Assembly (NCBI RefSeq): GCF_042684505.1
Contig: NZ_JBHULT010000005.1
Coordinates: 248,001 to 312,000 of the forward strand
Origin: Salinimicrobium flavum
GTDB lineage: Bacteria > Bacteroidota > Bacteroidia > Flavobacteriales > Flavobacteriaceae
DNA: 64,000 bases
Reading direction: 5' to 3'
Numbering within the stretch: the first letter of the stretch is position 1; each line of letters starts with the position of its first letter. Under the pieces are notes generated by a model that saw only the letters and a program-made list of their open reading frames with translations, ran no database searches and was not told where the DNA came from. Both the position numbers and the translations under genes were made by a program. Shown here piece by piece: positions 8,930 through 17,343 of this stretch.

Positions 8930-9530
8930 ACTTAGCAGGTTTTCTGTGTGTAGTCAATTCAGTTAATCGCTTGTGGAGGTAGGGGCTGCACAATGTAAAG
9001 TGAGGTGAGAAGGATCTTCTTCTGCAGAACAAAATTAGGAAAAAATTACCGATTTGAGAATTTTGAAAAAAGAAACAGGATTTTTAAAATTCAAGATTTT
9101 TACCCGCCGGAGCTTCAGCGGAGGTGGGCCAATCTCAAATCTCAAATCTCAAATCCCAGATTCCAATTCTGTGTAAAGAATGTTTCACACAAAGGGCACG
9201 AAGTTTAAAAGAAGAACACAAAGGCATTTTTCCGCAAATCGCCAGGAAACAACAATACATCATTTCGTTTTAAAGATCAAAATACTCCTAAAACAGGTGC
9301 TTTTCCCGGTTCCTCCCGATACCTCGGGATAGGGCCAGGGCAAAACGGGAAAAAAGAATAGTATGGCATGCAGTCAGGAGCTAAAAGCCAATGCTTTCTC
9401 TATACTAACTACTGAATTCTCACTACTAATTTTTCCCGCAGATCTCGCAGATTTTCGCAGAAGAAACTAACGGCTAATAGCCAATAGCTTTCTCAGTACT
9501 CAATACTCACTACTCACTACTCACTACTCA
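8930..9530. repeat. repeat-filled spacer downstream of the DUF-type lipoprotein gene
   Basis: No gene is supported. A 67-codon plus-strand frame at 9005-9208 is composed of repeat sequence. The spacer contains a 7-nt array with the unit TCTCAAA (9132-9165), a block CACACAAAGGGCACGAAGTTT at about 9184, a hairpin repeat CTCCCGATACCTCGGGATAGGG near 9315, and a 7-nt array of AGCCAAT-like units that passes in phase into TCACTAC units (9473-9546). That last array extends into the 3' end of the neighbouring lipoprotein gene. The same ingredients recur, rearranged, in 10170-10680. Confidence 0.75.
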
Positions 9531-10169
9531 CTACTCAATACTCACCTCAGTGAAGAATAACTCAAAACTTCCGTCTGCATTTCTGTGCATGGTGGAAATA
9601 TAGAGTCCGTTGAATTCTTTGTAACCTTCCCAGGTAGCCGGGAACAGATTTTCTGTACTTCCGCCCGACCTGTAGATCCATTCCCTGATGATGTGGTCAT
9701 CACCAAAGTAGATCTCGTATACATCTCCCGGGGTGTAACCGGCTCCATCAGGGTAGGTGACGGTAACCTTTTGCATGGAGTCGCCGGAGATAGGAGCAGT
9801 TGCTTCCTCAGTGTGCTCCCAGTCCATCTCATCCCACACCAGGTGGAACGGGAACAGCAACCAGTATTGATCATTGATGAACCGCTGATCTGTTTGCTGG
9901 TTTTCCGAAGCCTCTGTTTTGTGGTTATAGGTTACTGTGCTGTCGGGAGTCGTAAGAGTGACCATGTTGGTTTTGGGGTTCCACGTCCAGGCCCTGCTGG
10001 TTCTCAGGCTGTCATTTACTTTTACGTTGAAGGTAAATCGCAGTTCCTCGATCTCTTCAAATTGGTCCAGTCCGTGGGCTTCGGCAATTTTTTCTACTAC
10101 GGATTTTTCCTCTTTTTCGGCGCAGGAGGTTATGATTAGGAGGAGGAAGGCAAGAGTAATTTTTTTCAT
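9531..10169 (-). CDS. lipoprotein of unknown function (DUF6503-like)
   Basis: The 212-residue product has a lipoprotein signal MKKITLAFLLLIITSC with the lipobox cysteine at 16, followed by acidic residues. The mature part contains the recurring pattern AWTWNPKTNMVTL, TDQRFINDQYWLLFPFHLVWD and VYEIYFGDDHIIREW. This resembles a family of Bacteroidetes lipoproteins that look like LolA/LolB-type beta-barrel shells, but assignment is from memory and function is unknown. The final codons VSIE and the TAG stop are written by a 7-nt repeat array (TCACTAC on the plus strand), so the native C-terminus may have been replaced. Both flanks are repeat spacers. Confidence 0.7.
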   Translation of the reverse strand: MKKITLAFLLLIITSCAEKEEKSVVEKIAEAHGLDQFEEIEELRFTFNVKVNDSLRTSRAWTWNPKTNMVTLTTPDSTVTYNHKTEASENQQTDQRFINDQYWLLFPFHLVWDEMDWEHTEEATAPISGDSMQKVTVTYPDGAGYTPGDVYEIYFGDDHIIREWIYRSGGSTENLFPATWEGYKEFNGLYISTMHRNADGSFELFFTEVSIE

Positions 10170-10680
10170 AAGGTCAGGATGAAAGGTGGTTTAAAGATAC
10201 AAAAAAGTTTCCCGCAGATCTCGTAGATGTTTCTCTCAAAGGTCGCAGAGATTCTCTGTAAAGAACATTTCACACAAAGGGCACGAAGTTTAAAGAATGT
10301 CACGAAGGTGATCGAAATTCCAACTTCAAAATTCAAAATTCCAAATTTTCCTGAAGTTATGGAACACTGAGACTTTTTCGGCTCCTCCCGATCCTTCGGG
10401 ATAGGGTGAGGGGCAAAACGGAAAAGTCTTTCGGAAATCTCGCAAAGGCCGCAGAGATTGGGCGCAAAGACCGGTGAGGTTTCACACAGAGTGCACAAAG
10501 TTTAAAAGAAGGTCACGAAGATATTTTCCTTCAGAAACAAAGAATATTATTTCGTTCTGATGGTAAAAAATTAGTCCTTAAACAGGTACTTTTCATAGCC
10601 AATAGCCAATAGCCAATAGCTAAAAGCTAAAGGCCAATAGCTAACTACCTCAATACTCAATACTCAAGACTAACCTCACT
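10170..10680. repeat. repeat-filled spacer between SDR and lipoprotein genes
   Basis: This spacer holds no supportable gene; the 110-codon minus frame at 10166-10498 reads through repeats. It contains two copies of a CACACARAGKGCACRAAGTTT block (about 10271 and 10483), a CTCCCGATCCTTCGGGATAGGG hairpin (about 10383), GCAGATCTCGTAGAT-type stretches, and a long 7-nt array (10600-10679) with the units AGCCAAT, AGCTAAA, ATACTCA that ends right at the stop codon of the SDR gene. It is clearly related to the spacer at 8930-9530. Confidence 0.75.
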
Positions 10681-11445
10681 TCAAATCGCGTTCACGCTCA
10701 TTCCGCCATCGGCGACGATGTTTTGTCCTGTGATGTACGAAGATTTGTCCATGGCTAAAAAAGCTACAATACTGGCGATCTCATCTGCCTGTGCAACCCG
10801 CTTCATAGGGGTACGCTTAATGATGGATCTGGATCTTTCATCATCCCCCAGAACTCCTTCTGTTAACGGAGTGTGGGTATACCATGGGGAAACGGAATTT
10901 ACCCTGATGTTATCTTCAGCCCATTCCACTGCGAGACTACGCGTTTGTTGCAGGAGTCCGGCTTTTGACATGGCGTATGGTGTGCCCGAGCCTACGTCCT
11001 GGGCGGCGGCTACAGAGCCTATGTTGATGATCTTGCCCCGATGTGCTTTCTTTAGCCATGGATGCATTTCCTGGCAAAGAATGTAGGGTGAGATAAGGTT
11101 TATCTCCAGTATCTTCCGGTATTCTTCTTCTGAATAGTCCAGGGCTTTTCTTCTAATGTTGATCCCGGCATTGTTCACCAGGATGGTGAGGGCTTTCCAG
11201 TTGTTGTTCATCCAGGACTGTATCTTTTGCCGGTCTTCGGGTATGGTGACATCGGCTACCATGCCTTTTACTTTATAGCTTTTCGTCAGCAGTTCATCTT
11301 CCAGTCTTATGATCTCTTCGCCGTCACGGGCGGTAAAGAGCACTTCTGCTCCCAGTTCCAGGAATTCCTGCACCACGGCTTTTCCTATTCCCTTTGATCC
11401 GCCGGTCACCAGGGCTGTTTGTCCTTTTAAATTCCACATAATCAA
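10681..11445 (-). CDS. SDR-family oxidoreductase (tropinone reductase-like)
   Basis: The 254-residue protein is a classical short-chain dehydrogenase. It has the coenzyme site TGGSKGIG near residues 14-21, NNAGI at about 91-95, a catalytic serine in NIGSVAAA, and the YAMSK motif with catalytic Tyr and Lys. The C-terminal VADGGMSVNAI is usual for this family. It reduces or oxidises a carbonyl/alcohol with NAD(P)H; the substrate cannot be told. It is monocistronic. Initiation could be at the first Met or at the third residue (MWNLKG). The stop codon is directly followed by a 7-nt repeat array. Confidence 0.88.
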   Translation of the reverse strand: MIMWNLKGQTALVTGGSKGIGKAVVQEFLELGAEVLFTARDGEEIIRLEDELLTKSYKVKGMVADVTIPEDRQKIQSWMNNNWKALTILVNNAGINIRRKALDYSEEEYRKILEINLISPYILCQEMHPWLKKAHRGKIINIGSVAAAQDVGSGTPYAMSKAGLLQQTRSLAVEWAEDNIRVNSVSPWYTHTPLTEGVLGDDERSRSIIKRTPMKRVAQADEIASIVAFLAMDKSSYITGQNIVADGGMSVNAI

Positions 11446-11590
11446 TTGTTTTTTTAAATTTTCAGATATAAAAAGAGGCCACCCGGGCTGCTGTTGTCGA
11501 AAATTACAAACCGTACCAATCTAATGGCAGATCCGGAATTTTTGAGCAGCATCCATACAGGTGACCTCAAATTTTGCCTGTAAATATTAT

Positions 11591-11746
11591 TTACAGACTT
11601 CTTCCTGTCAGTAATTTATAAATGATCAGAATGACAGCGATCACAATTAATATGTGTATGATACTGCCAAGGTCGGGGAAGGCAAAATATCCAATAAGCC
11701 ATCCAATGATCAGTAAAACGATAATAAGCCAAATTAAATCTCTCAT
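11591..11746 (-). CDS. lmo0937-family small membrane protein
   Basis: A 51-codon frame reads MRDLIWLIIVLLIIGWLIG, then YFAFPDLGSIIHILIVIAVI and a basic tail LLTGRSL. Two hydrophobic helices separated by a short F-P-D-x-G-S loop followed by a K-L-L-x-G-R end are the pattern of the lmo0937/DUF5670 family of tiny membrane proteins, often induced by stress. Function is unknown. It is single, on the minus strand between the SDR gene and the repeat spacer before kmo. The frame is short, but the family match is good. Confidence 0.8.
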   Translation of the reverse strand: MRDLIWLIIVLLIIGWLIGYFAFPDLGSIIHILIVIAVILIIYKLLTGRSL

Positions 11747-12198
11747 AGGTCGATTATTTGCGCAACCCATTGGTTGCTGGTTAGATTCTCTTTTTTTGCG
11801 AAGGTGTGGTTAGAACCTTGCAGGTTGGTTAAATTTCTGTTTTTTAACGCCTGTCACGGACTTACCGGACAGATTTTTAAATAAACCATTAATTAAATGT
11901 ACGAAAGCTTTTATTTTTCGGCATATCCTTTAACGGAGGTTTAACCCTTTCTACAATTCTTCAATTATCAATAAACAATTGGCTAATTCGTGAATCGTGA
12001 ATCGTTAATTCGGGAATCGTGAATCGATAATCGGGAATCGGGAATCGGGAATCGGGGATTGGGGATTGGTTAATTAGGGATTGGTTAATTGAAAACCTGG
12101 ATTAACCCACAACCCACAACCCATAACTCACAAACAACAAACCACCAGGAACAGTGACTGCAGAATATTTACTATTTTCGCAGCATACCCATTTCTGA
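11747..12198. repeat. spacer upstream of kmo with 7-nt-period arrays
   Basis: The segment contains no gene. From about 11948 it has CAATTCT/TCAATTA-like heptamers. From 11993 to 12100 there is an array of GTGAATC, GGGAATC and GGGGATT units, and from 12104 to 12140 an array of CCCACAA units. A TATTTACTATTTTCG stretch at about 12167-12181 is the likely kmo promoter region (a weak match to TAnnTTTG). The CAGGTTGGTTAAATT segment near 11820 resembles the CCGGGCAGGTT element found elsewhere in the window. Confidence 0.7.
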
Positions 12199-13554
12199 AT
12201 GCGACATTCTAAAAATATTGCCATTGTAGGGACCGGATTGGTTGGATCCTTACTGGCACTTCACCTGAGGAGATCAGGTCATACCGTAACAGTTTTTGAC
12301 CGCCGCCCCGATGTGCGGAAGGTGGAATTTTCGGGCCGCTCCATTAATTTAGCTATGTCCAACCGTGGCTGGAAGGCCCTGCGGGAAGCAGGGGTAGAGG
12401 AGGAGGTCCGGAAGCTGGCTATTCCACTTTATCAAAGGGCCATGCACGTGAACAGCAGCCCGGTGTACTTTCAGAAATACGGAAAGGAGGGAGAGGCGAT
12501 CTATTCCATTTCCCGCGGGGTGCTTAACCGAAAGATGATCGACCTGGCAGAAGCGGCGGGAGCCGAATTCCGATTTGAGGAAAAGGTGTGGGATGTTGAT
12601 CTTTCCGAAGCTAAACTTTACACAGGGGAATCTGAAAAAGGGGAGTGGAAGGAATACGACTTTGACCTGATCTTTGGGGCAGACGGGGCTTTCTCCCGCG
12701 TACGTCACAAAATGCAGCGACAGAGCAGGTTCAATTACTCCCAGCACTTCATTGATGTAGGATATAAAGAACTCAGGATCCCCGCCAATGCAGATGGCAC
12801 TCATAAACTGGACAAGAATTCGTTTCACATTTGGCCGCGGGGGGAATTCATGCTTATCGCCATGCCCAACCTTGACGGCAGCTTTACCTGTACGCTATTT
12901 CTACCGTTCGAGGGGGAATATTCTTTCGAGACCATTACCACAGAAGCTGCTGCGGAAAAATTCTTTGCCGATTTCTTTCCTGATATACATGAAGAAATTT
13001 CCAATCTCACCCGTGACTTTTTCCGGAACCCTACCAGTGCCCTGGTGACGGTAAAATGCTTCCCATGGACCTATTACGACAAAATCGCTCTTGTTGGGGA
13101 TGCCGCGCATGCTGTGGTGCCTTTCTTCGGGCAGGGGATGAATGCGGGATTTGAAGATATATCAGATTTGATGAATCTTCATGAAACTCATGATAATGAC
13201 TGGGAAACCATTTTTAAGGAATACCAGGAAAGAAGAAAACCCAACGCCGATGCCATTGCTGAACTTAGCTACCGCAATTTCATGGAAATGAGCAGTAAGA
13301 CTGCCGATCCCAAATTCTTACTTCGGAAGAAGATAGAAAAGAAGTTCGCTGAAAAACATCCCGAAAAATGGGTTCCGGTCTATTCCCGCGTCACCTTCTC
13401 TGATAAACCTTATTCCGAAGCATTAAAGACAGGCGACATGCAGGCGAAGATCATGGACTCAGTTATGTCACTCCCCGGTATCGCTGAAAAATGGGATTCT
13501 GAAGAAGTGGAGCAAAGGATACTTTCTTTACTGGAGGAATCGGGGAATCGTTAA
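12199..13554 (+). CDS. kmo: kynurenine 3-monooxygenase
   Basis: The 451-residue flavoprotein begins NIAIVGTGLVGSLLALHL (FAD GxGxxG at about 11-16), has SGRSINLAMSNRGW, and a second FAD motif GDAAHAVVPFFGQGMNAGFED near residue 300. The combination R..MHVN and FHIWPRGEFMLIAMPN is that of kynurenine 3-monooxygenase. It hydroxylates L-kynurenine to 3-hydroxykynurenine with NADPH and O2, in the tryptophan-to-quinolinate/NAD route found in Bacteroidetes. The other pathway genes are not adjacent. Its last residues (ESGNR) and stop are encoded by a 7-nt repeat array of GGGAATC type, so the C-terminus is repeat-derived. Confidence 0.93.
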   Translation: MRHSKNIAIVGTGLVGSLLALHLRRSGHTVTVFDRRPDVRKVEFSGRSINLAMSNRGWKALREAGVEEEVRKLAIPLYQRAMHVNSSPVYFQKYGKEGEAIYSISRGVLNRKMIDLAEAAGAEFRFEEKVWDVDLSEAKLYTGESEKGEWKEYDFDLIFGADGAFSRVRHKMQRQSRFNYSQHFIDVGYKELRIPANADGTHKLDKNSFHIWPRGEFMLIAMPNLDGSFTCTLFLPFEGEYSFETITTEAAAEKFFADFFPDIHEEISNLTRDFFRNPTSALVTVKCFPWTYYDKIALVGDAAHAVVPFFGQGMNAGFEDISDLMNLHETHDNDWETIFKEYQERRKPNADAIAELSYRNFMEMSSKTADPKFLLRKKIEKKFAEKHPEKWVPVYSRVTFSDKPYSEALKTGDMQAKIMDSVMSLPGIAEKWDSEEVEQRILSLLEESGNR

Positions 13555-13580
13555 TTCGGGAATCGGAATTCGTTAATGTA
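13536..13580. repeat. 7-nt-period array overlapping the kmo stop codon
   Basis: Units GGAATCG, GGGAATC, GTTAATT, CGGGAAT, CGGAATT run in register from inside the last codons of kmo into the spacer. The kmo stop TAA (13552-13554) is part of the array. Confidence 0.8.
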
Positions 13581-14067
13581 CCGTATCAATCTTACTATTT
13601 GAACCGTCATTGCGAGGGAGGGGACAACCCGATCGCGGCCTGCCTGCCGGCAGGCAGGCAATCTCCTCTAAGGGAGCTATTAGCTTTTAGCTATTAGCCG
13701 TTGGCTTTTGCTTTCTGAATCTTTGTAAATTAAGTGATTGGTTAATTCGGGATTCGGGAATTCGTTAATTCGGGAATGTACCGTATCAATCTTACTATTT
13801 GAACCGTCTTTGCGAGGGAGGGGACAACCCGACCGCGGCCTGCCTGCCTGCCGGCAGGCAATCTCCTCTAAGAGAGCTATTAGCTTTTAGCTATTAGCCG
13901 TTGGCTTTTGCTTTCTGAATCTTTGTAAATTAAGTGGTTGGTTATTTCGGGATCCGGGAATTCGTTAATTCGGGAATGTACCGTATCAATCTTACTATTT
14001 GAACCGTCTTTGCGAGGGAGGGGACAACCCGACCACGGCCTGCCTGCCGGCAGGCAGGCAATCTCCA
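13581..14067. repeat. 200-bp tandem repeat, two full copies and one partial
   Basis: The motif CCGTATCAATCTTACTATTT starts at 13581, 13781 and 13981, an exact 200-bp spacing. Each copy has GAACCGTCWTTGCGAGGGAG, a CCTGCCGGCAGG-centred palindrome, CAATCTCC, then heptamers of AGCTATT/AGCTTTT type and GGGATTC/GTTAATT type. Copies differ by single substitutions and by permutation of the CCTG/CAGG palindrome, suggesting recent duplication. The third copy breaks off after CAATCTCC and merges into an inverted-repeat element. A short frame inside (13880-14068) is not a gene. Confidence 0.9.
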
Positions 14068-14203
14068 TCTGATTAGGCAGTATATTTTATCCATCTTCAA
14101 AGGGAAAAATGAACTCTCCGATAGGGGGATTGCCTACCTGCCGGCAGGCTTCAGTCGCCACCCGGCTCCCCTGCCTGCCGGCAGGTTCGCAAAGACGGAA
14201 CCA
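14001..14203. mobile_element. MITE-like element with inverted ends
   Basis: Inverted ends CCGTCTTTGCGA (14004-14015) and TCGCAAAGACGG (14187-14198) bracket about 200 bp without coding capacity. Inside are inverted GGCAATC / GATTGCC segments and three palindromes centred on CCGG (CCTGCCGGCAGG). No transposase is present, so if mobile it would need one in trans. The partial 200-bp tandem copies look like left halves of this element. Confidence 0.6.
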
Positions 14204-14246
14204 AGAAAAGTTGCATAGGGCAATAATAATCAAACAATGATTCCTG

Positions 14247-14281
14247 TTAATTGATCATTGATAATTGATCATTGTTTGTTT
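14247..14281. repeat. 7-nt-period array downstream of the antiporter gene
   Basis: Heptamers TGTTAAT, TGATCAT, TGATAAT, TGATCAT, TGTTTGT follow one another in register, ending 20 nt from the antiporter stop codon. Each TGATCAT is itself nearly palindromic, so the stretch can also fold. Confidence 0.7.
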
Positions 14282-14300
14282 CTGCCCACATTTTACTCCA

Positions 14301-15785
14301 TTAATCATCCTCATCATAATCCATGTCCAGCTGCAGACTGTCATAAACGGCCTCCACATTCTTTTCATTTTCCATAAGAACGATCAGCGTATCCTCTTCC
14401 ATTATCTGGGTTGCCCCGTTCGGGGTGAGAAATTTACCGTCACGGGAGATCATGGCGATAATGGCATTTCGGGGGAAATGAAGGTTTACGATCTTTTTAC
14501 CTACTGAAAAATTGTCCGGGGGGATCGTGATCTCCCTGATGAGCGATTTGGTGCCGGCATTAAGAAAGGCGTCTACAGGGGAGATCTTTTTTACTTTTTT
14601 CGGAAGCGCGACATGCAGCCAGTCGGCTACCTTTGAAAGGGTGGTCCCCTGGATCAATACCGAACTCAGCGAAACAAAGAAAACTATATTGAAGATCATA
14701 TGTGCCTTTTCGATCCCCGCGAGCAGGGGATAGGTGGCAAATACGATTGGAACAGCCCCTCTCAGTCCAACCCATGAGATATACCAGCGCCTGCGGGATT
14801 TCATTTTGAAGAAAGAAAGACTCAGGAAAACGGCAATGGGCCGTGCCACGAACATCAGAAAAGCCGAGATCAATATCCCCAAACCAAGAACCGGTAGAAT
14901 ATCGCTGGGGTAGACCAGCAATCCCAGGGTGAGGAACAGTACAATCTGCATGAGCCAGGCGAGACCGTCAAAGAACCTCATGATAGTTCTTTTGTGAATG
15001 ATGTCATGGTTTCCCAGGTAAACCCCGCTGAGGTAGACAGCCAGGAATCCGTTTCCTCCCAGGTTATCGGTGGCCGAAAAGACCACGAACATCAGGGCGA
15101 TGGCCAGCACCGGGTAAAGGCCTTCAAAATCAAGGGTGATACGGTTTATGAGCCATTTGCTGAGCTTTCCGAAGATAAGACCAAGGGCGGCACCAATAAG
15201 GATCTGTTGCAGGAAGAGCGGAATGATGGAAATTACACTCTGGTCCTGGTTCACCACCAGACCAAGAAAAGCGATGGTTAGGAAATAGGCCATGGGATCA
15301 TTACTACCACTTTCCAGCTCCAGGGTAGGGCGCAGGTTGGCTTTTAAAGCCATGTTCTTTGACCTGAGTATGGAGAAAACCGCAGCAGCATCTGTTGAGG
15401 AAACAATGGCTCCCAGCAATAGGCCTTCAAAAATGGTAAAATCTGTGATGGCCCATACGAAAGTACCCACGCCCAGGGCGGTGAGAAGTACTCCCAGGGT
15501 AGAGAGGGAGATACCGTGCCACAGCACCGGTTTGATACTCTTCCAGCTGGTGTCCAGTCCCCCCGAAAATAATATGAAATTCAGGGATACAATCCCCACG
15601 AACTGCGCCAGTTGCGGATCATTGAATTCTATTTTCCCTATGCCCTCAGAGCCCGCCAAAATCCCAACTGCCAGGAAAAGAACCAGGGTGGGAACACCGA
15701 ACTTATAGGAAGTTTTACCCGCCAGGATGCTGATGAGGAGTAATAGGGAACCAATAAGTAAAATATTTTCGGTGGTGATATCCAT
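14301..15785 (-). CDS. nhaP2: potassium/proton antiporter, CPA1 family
   Basis: The 494-residue protein has about twelve membrane helices (residues 7-390) of a Na+/H+ exchanger domain, including the ASTDAAAVFSILR-like STDAAAVFSIL and LESGSNDPMAYFLT motifs with the ion-binding Asp. The C-terminal part (about 400-485), with EITIPPDNFSVGKKIVNL and GATQIMEEDTLIVL, is a TrkA_C regulatory domain. This architecture is that of NhaP2/CvrA-type K+/H+ antiporters, which export K+ in the inner membrane. It ends with an acidic DYDEDD tail. It is monocistronic between repeat spacer and msrA. The exact ion preference is inferred from the family. Confidence 0.88.
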   Translation of the reverse strand: MDITTENILLIGSLLLLISILAGKTSYKFGVPTLVLFLAVGILAGSEGIGKIEFNDPQLAQFVGIVSLNFILFSGGLDTSWKSIKPVLWHGISLSTLGVLLTALGVGTFVWAITDFTIFEGLLLGAIVSSTDAAAVFSILRSKNMALKANLRPTLELESGSNDPMAYFLTIAFLGLVVNQDQSVISIIPLFLQQILIGAALGLIFGKLSKWLINRITLDFEGLYPVLAIALMFVVFSATDNLGGNGFLAVYLSGVYLGNHDIIHKRTIMRFFDGLAWLMQIVLFLTLGLLVYPSDILPVLGLGILISAFLMFVARPIAVFLSLSFFKMKSRRRWYISWVGLRGAVPIVFATYPLLAGIEKAHMIFNIVFFVSLSSVLIQGTTLSKVADWLHVALPKKVKKISPVDAFLNAGTKSLIREITIPPDNFSVGKKIVNLHFPRNAIIAMISRDGKFLTPNGATQIMEEDTLIVLMENEKNVEAVYDSLQLDMDYDEDD

Positions 15786-15853
15786 GGGTTAGGCAACAGA
15801 TTTTTAGAGCCTGCAAGATAAATTTTATTGAGCTTTTGAGCATTAAAAAATGG

Positions 15854-16516
15854 TTAATGCCTGTCTTCCTTCAGCAGATGCGGAAATTTTCTTTTGAACT
15901 TATTGATACGGGGGATGGAAACATTTCTAATGTAGGGATCATTGGGGTTATTTTTCTCATAATCCTGATGGTAAGCCTCAGCTTTCCAGAACTTTTGAAA
16001 AGGCAATACTTCTACGGCAATAGGTTTGGAATATTCCTTTTGCAGCTGGTCTATTTTTTCCTCAATGATCTTCTTCTGCTCCTCGTTCTGGTAGAAAATA
16101 ATGGAACGGTACTGGGAACCCATGTCAGGTCCCTGGCCATTCTTCTGCGTTGGGTCCATAGAACCGAAATAGACATCTGTGAGGGTAGCGAAATCTACCT
16201 TTTCAGGATCATAGATCACCTCCACGGCTTCTGCATGTCCTGTTTTCCCGGTATTGGAGGACTCATAGGTGGGATTTTTGGTGTGTCCTCCCGAATATCC
16301 CGAAATGGCTTCCTTAACCCCCTTTACGCTTTCATAGACGGCTTCCACACACCAGAAACATCCGCTGGCGAAATAGGCTTTTTTCAAGCCGTTCTGCGCA
16401 GGGACTTCCACAGGATCTGCCGTGGCAATTTCAGGCCGGGTGGCACTTTCTCCGGAAGGATTGCCGCAACCGGTATTGATGCCAAGCAGGAAACTTAGTG
16501 CAAGGAGGAATTTCAT
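15854..16516 (-). CDS. msrA: peptide-methionine (S)-S-oxide reductase, lipoprotein form
   Basis: The 220-residue product carries the MsrA motif ASGCFWCVEAVYE, with the nucleophile at Cys53, then GYSGGHTKNPTYE and GHAEAVEVIYDP. It reduces S-methionine sulfoxide. The chosen start at 16516 gives a lipoprotein signal MKFLLALSFLLGINTGC with the lipobox Cys at 17, so the enzyme would be anchored in the cell envelope. A longer frame beginning at 16567 would hide this signal inside the protein and overlap the upstream gene. The start is 1 nt beyond the stop of the upstream lipoprotein gene, so they form a pair. No MsrB domain is fused. Confidence 0.92.
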   Translation of the reverse strand: MKFLLALSFLLGINTGCGNPSGESATRPEIATADPVEVPAQNGLKKAYFASGCFWCVEAVYESVKGVKEAISGYSGGHTKNPTYESSNTGKTGHAEAVEVIYDPEKVDFATLTDVYFGSMDPTQKNGQGPDMGSQYRSIIFYQNEEQKKIIEEKIDQLQKEYSKPIAVEVLPFQKFWKAEAYHQDYEKNNPNDPYIRNVSIPRINKFKRKFPHLLKEDRH

Positions 16517-16517
16517 A

Positions 16518-17075
16518 CTAGTCTTTTTTATAGGTTCCTTCCAGGGTCTTTTTACCGTAGATGGCATAATCTGTAGCTACTTGTCCGTCGGTTGAAAAAC
16601 CTATCCAGTCAAGATCTGCACTACCGTCAGGGTTGAACTCCAGGGTGGCTACGGGAGTATCTGTATCGAAATCTTCCCAGGGAAGTTGCCTGTCAGGATC
16701 TTCATCCCTTGAGGCGGCCACAAAAAAGAGATCGGCGGTATTCTCCCCCGTCTTGACACTGCGCGCCGTTATGTAAACCTTGTCTTTTACGATGCACCAC
16801 TCTGTAGCCGCATCAAAATCAACGTCTATACAGTTGCAGCTGCAATCTTCAGCAGGTTTATCATCGATCATTTTGCGGTAGCGACCGTTTATGGCTGTCA
16901 CTTTTTTGGGATCTTCCTTTTCGGTCTGCACGGCATCCCTTTCTTCCTGGATATCACCCGGGGGAATGCTTTCGTTGGCTATGTTCTCCCTTTCGGAAGT
17001 TTGATTTGAAGGACGTTTCTCATCTTTACACGAGGCCATCAGGACCATAATCAGGATCACTATATACTTTTTCAT
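16518..17075 (-). CDS. lipoprotein of unknown function
   Basis: The 185-residue product has a lipoprotein signal MKKYIVILIMVLMASC (Cys16), a low-complexity acidic/polar linker to about residue 60, and a folded C-terminal part with DCSCNCIDVDFDAATEWC (four clustered cysteines), VYITARSVKTGENTADLFFVA and TDTPVATLEFNPDGSADLDW. The cluster could bind metal or form disulfides in the periplasm. No family is recognised. It lies immediately upstream of, and probably in one transcript with, envelope msrA, so a periplasmic redox role is possible but unproven. Confidence 0.72.
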   Translation of the reverse strand: MKKYIVILIMVLMASCKDEKRPSNQTSERENIANESIPPGDIQEERDAVQTEKEDPKKVTAINGRYRKMIDDKPAEDCSCNCIDVDFDAATEWCIVKDKVYITARSVKTGENTADLFFVAASRDEDPDRQLPWEDFDTDTPVATLEFNPDGSADLDWIGFSTDGQVATDYAIYGKKTLEGTYKKD

Positions 17076-17343
17076 GACTGGTAGGTTTTACCTGTTAAAG
17101 GTAAGTTTTCCGTGCTTGTTTTATGTGAAATAGATGTTAAGGGGAGTGGTTAATTGGGGATCGGTTAATTGGGGATTGGTTAATTCGGGAATCGATAAAT
17201 CGGGAATCGGGAATCGGGAATCGTGAACCGGGAATCGGGAATCGTGAACCGGGAATCGGGAATCGTGAATCGTGAATCGGGAATCGGGAATCGGGAATCG
17301 GGAATCGGGAATCGGGAATCGGGAATCGGGAATCGTGAACCGA
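17076..17343. repeat. GGGAATC-type 7-nt-period array
   Basis: From about 17140 to 17342 the sequence is a nearly uninterrupted array of the heptamers GGGAATC, GTGAATC and GTGAACC, with GGGGATT/GGTTAAT variants at the left end. Since three units equal seven codons, translation in any minus frame yields a seven-residue peptide repeat (PDSRFPI), which makes long spurious frames at 17121-17561. I do not regard those as genes. The first 60 bases are ordinary upstream sequence of the lipoprotein gene. Confidence 0.88.

Noticed and set aside
9005..9208. 67-codon plus-strand frame as a gene
   Set aside because: It is built from TCTCAAA heptamers and the dispersed CACGAAGT block.
10166..10498. 110-codon minus-strand frame as a gene
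   Set aside because: It reads through CACACAAAGGGCACGAAG and CCTCCCGAT repeats and overlaps the lipoprotein's start.
12349..12828. 159-codon minus-strand frame inside kmo
   Set aside because: It is antisense to a clear kmo gene and shows no family pattern; a shadow of codon bias.
13581..14067. A possible CRISPR array
   Set aside because: The repeats are 200 bp and contiguous with no unique spacers, and no cas genes are near. The 7-nt arrays have no spacers either.
15292..15708. 138-codon plus-strand frame antisense to the antiporter
   Set aside because: It lies fully within the antiporter gene, with low-complexity Ser/Arg content typical of antisense shadows.
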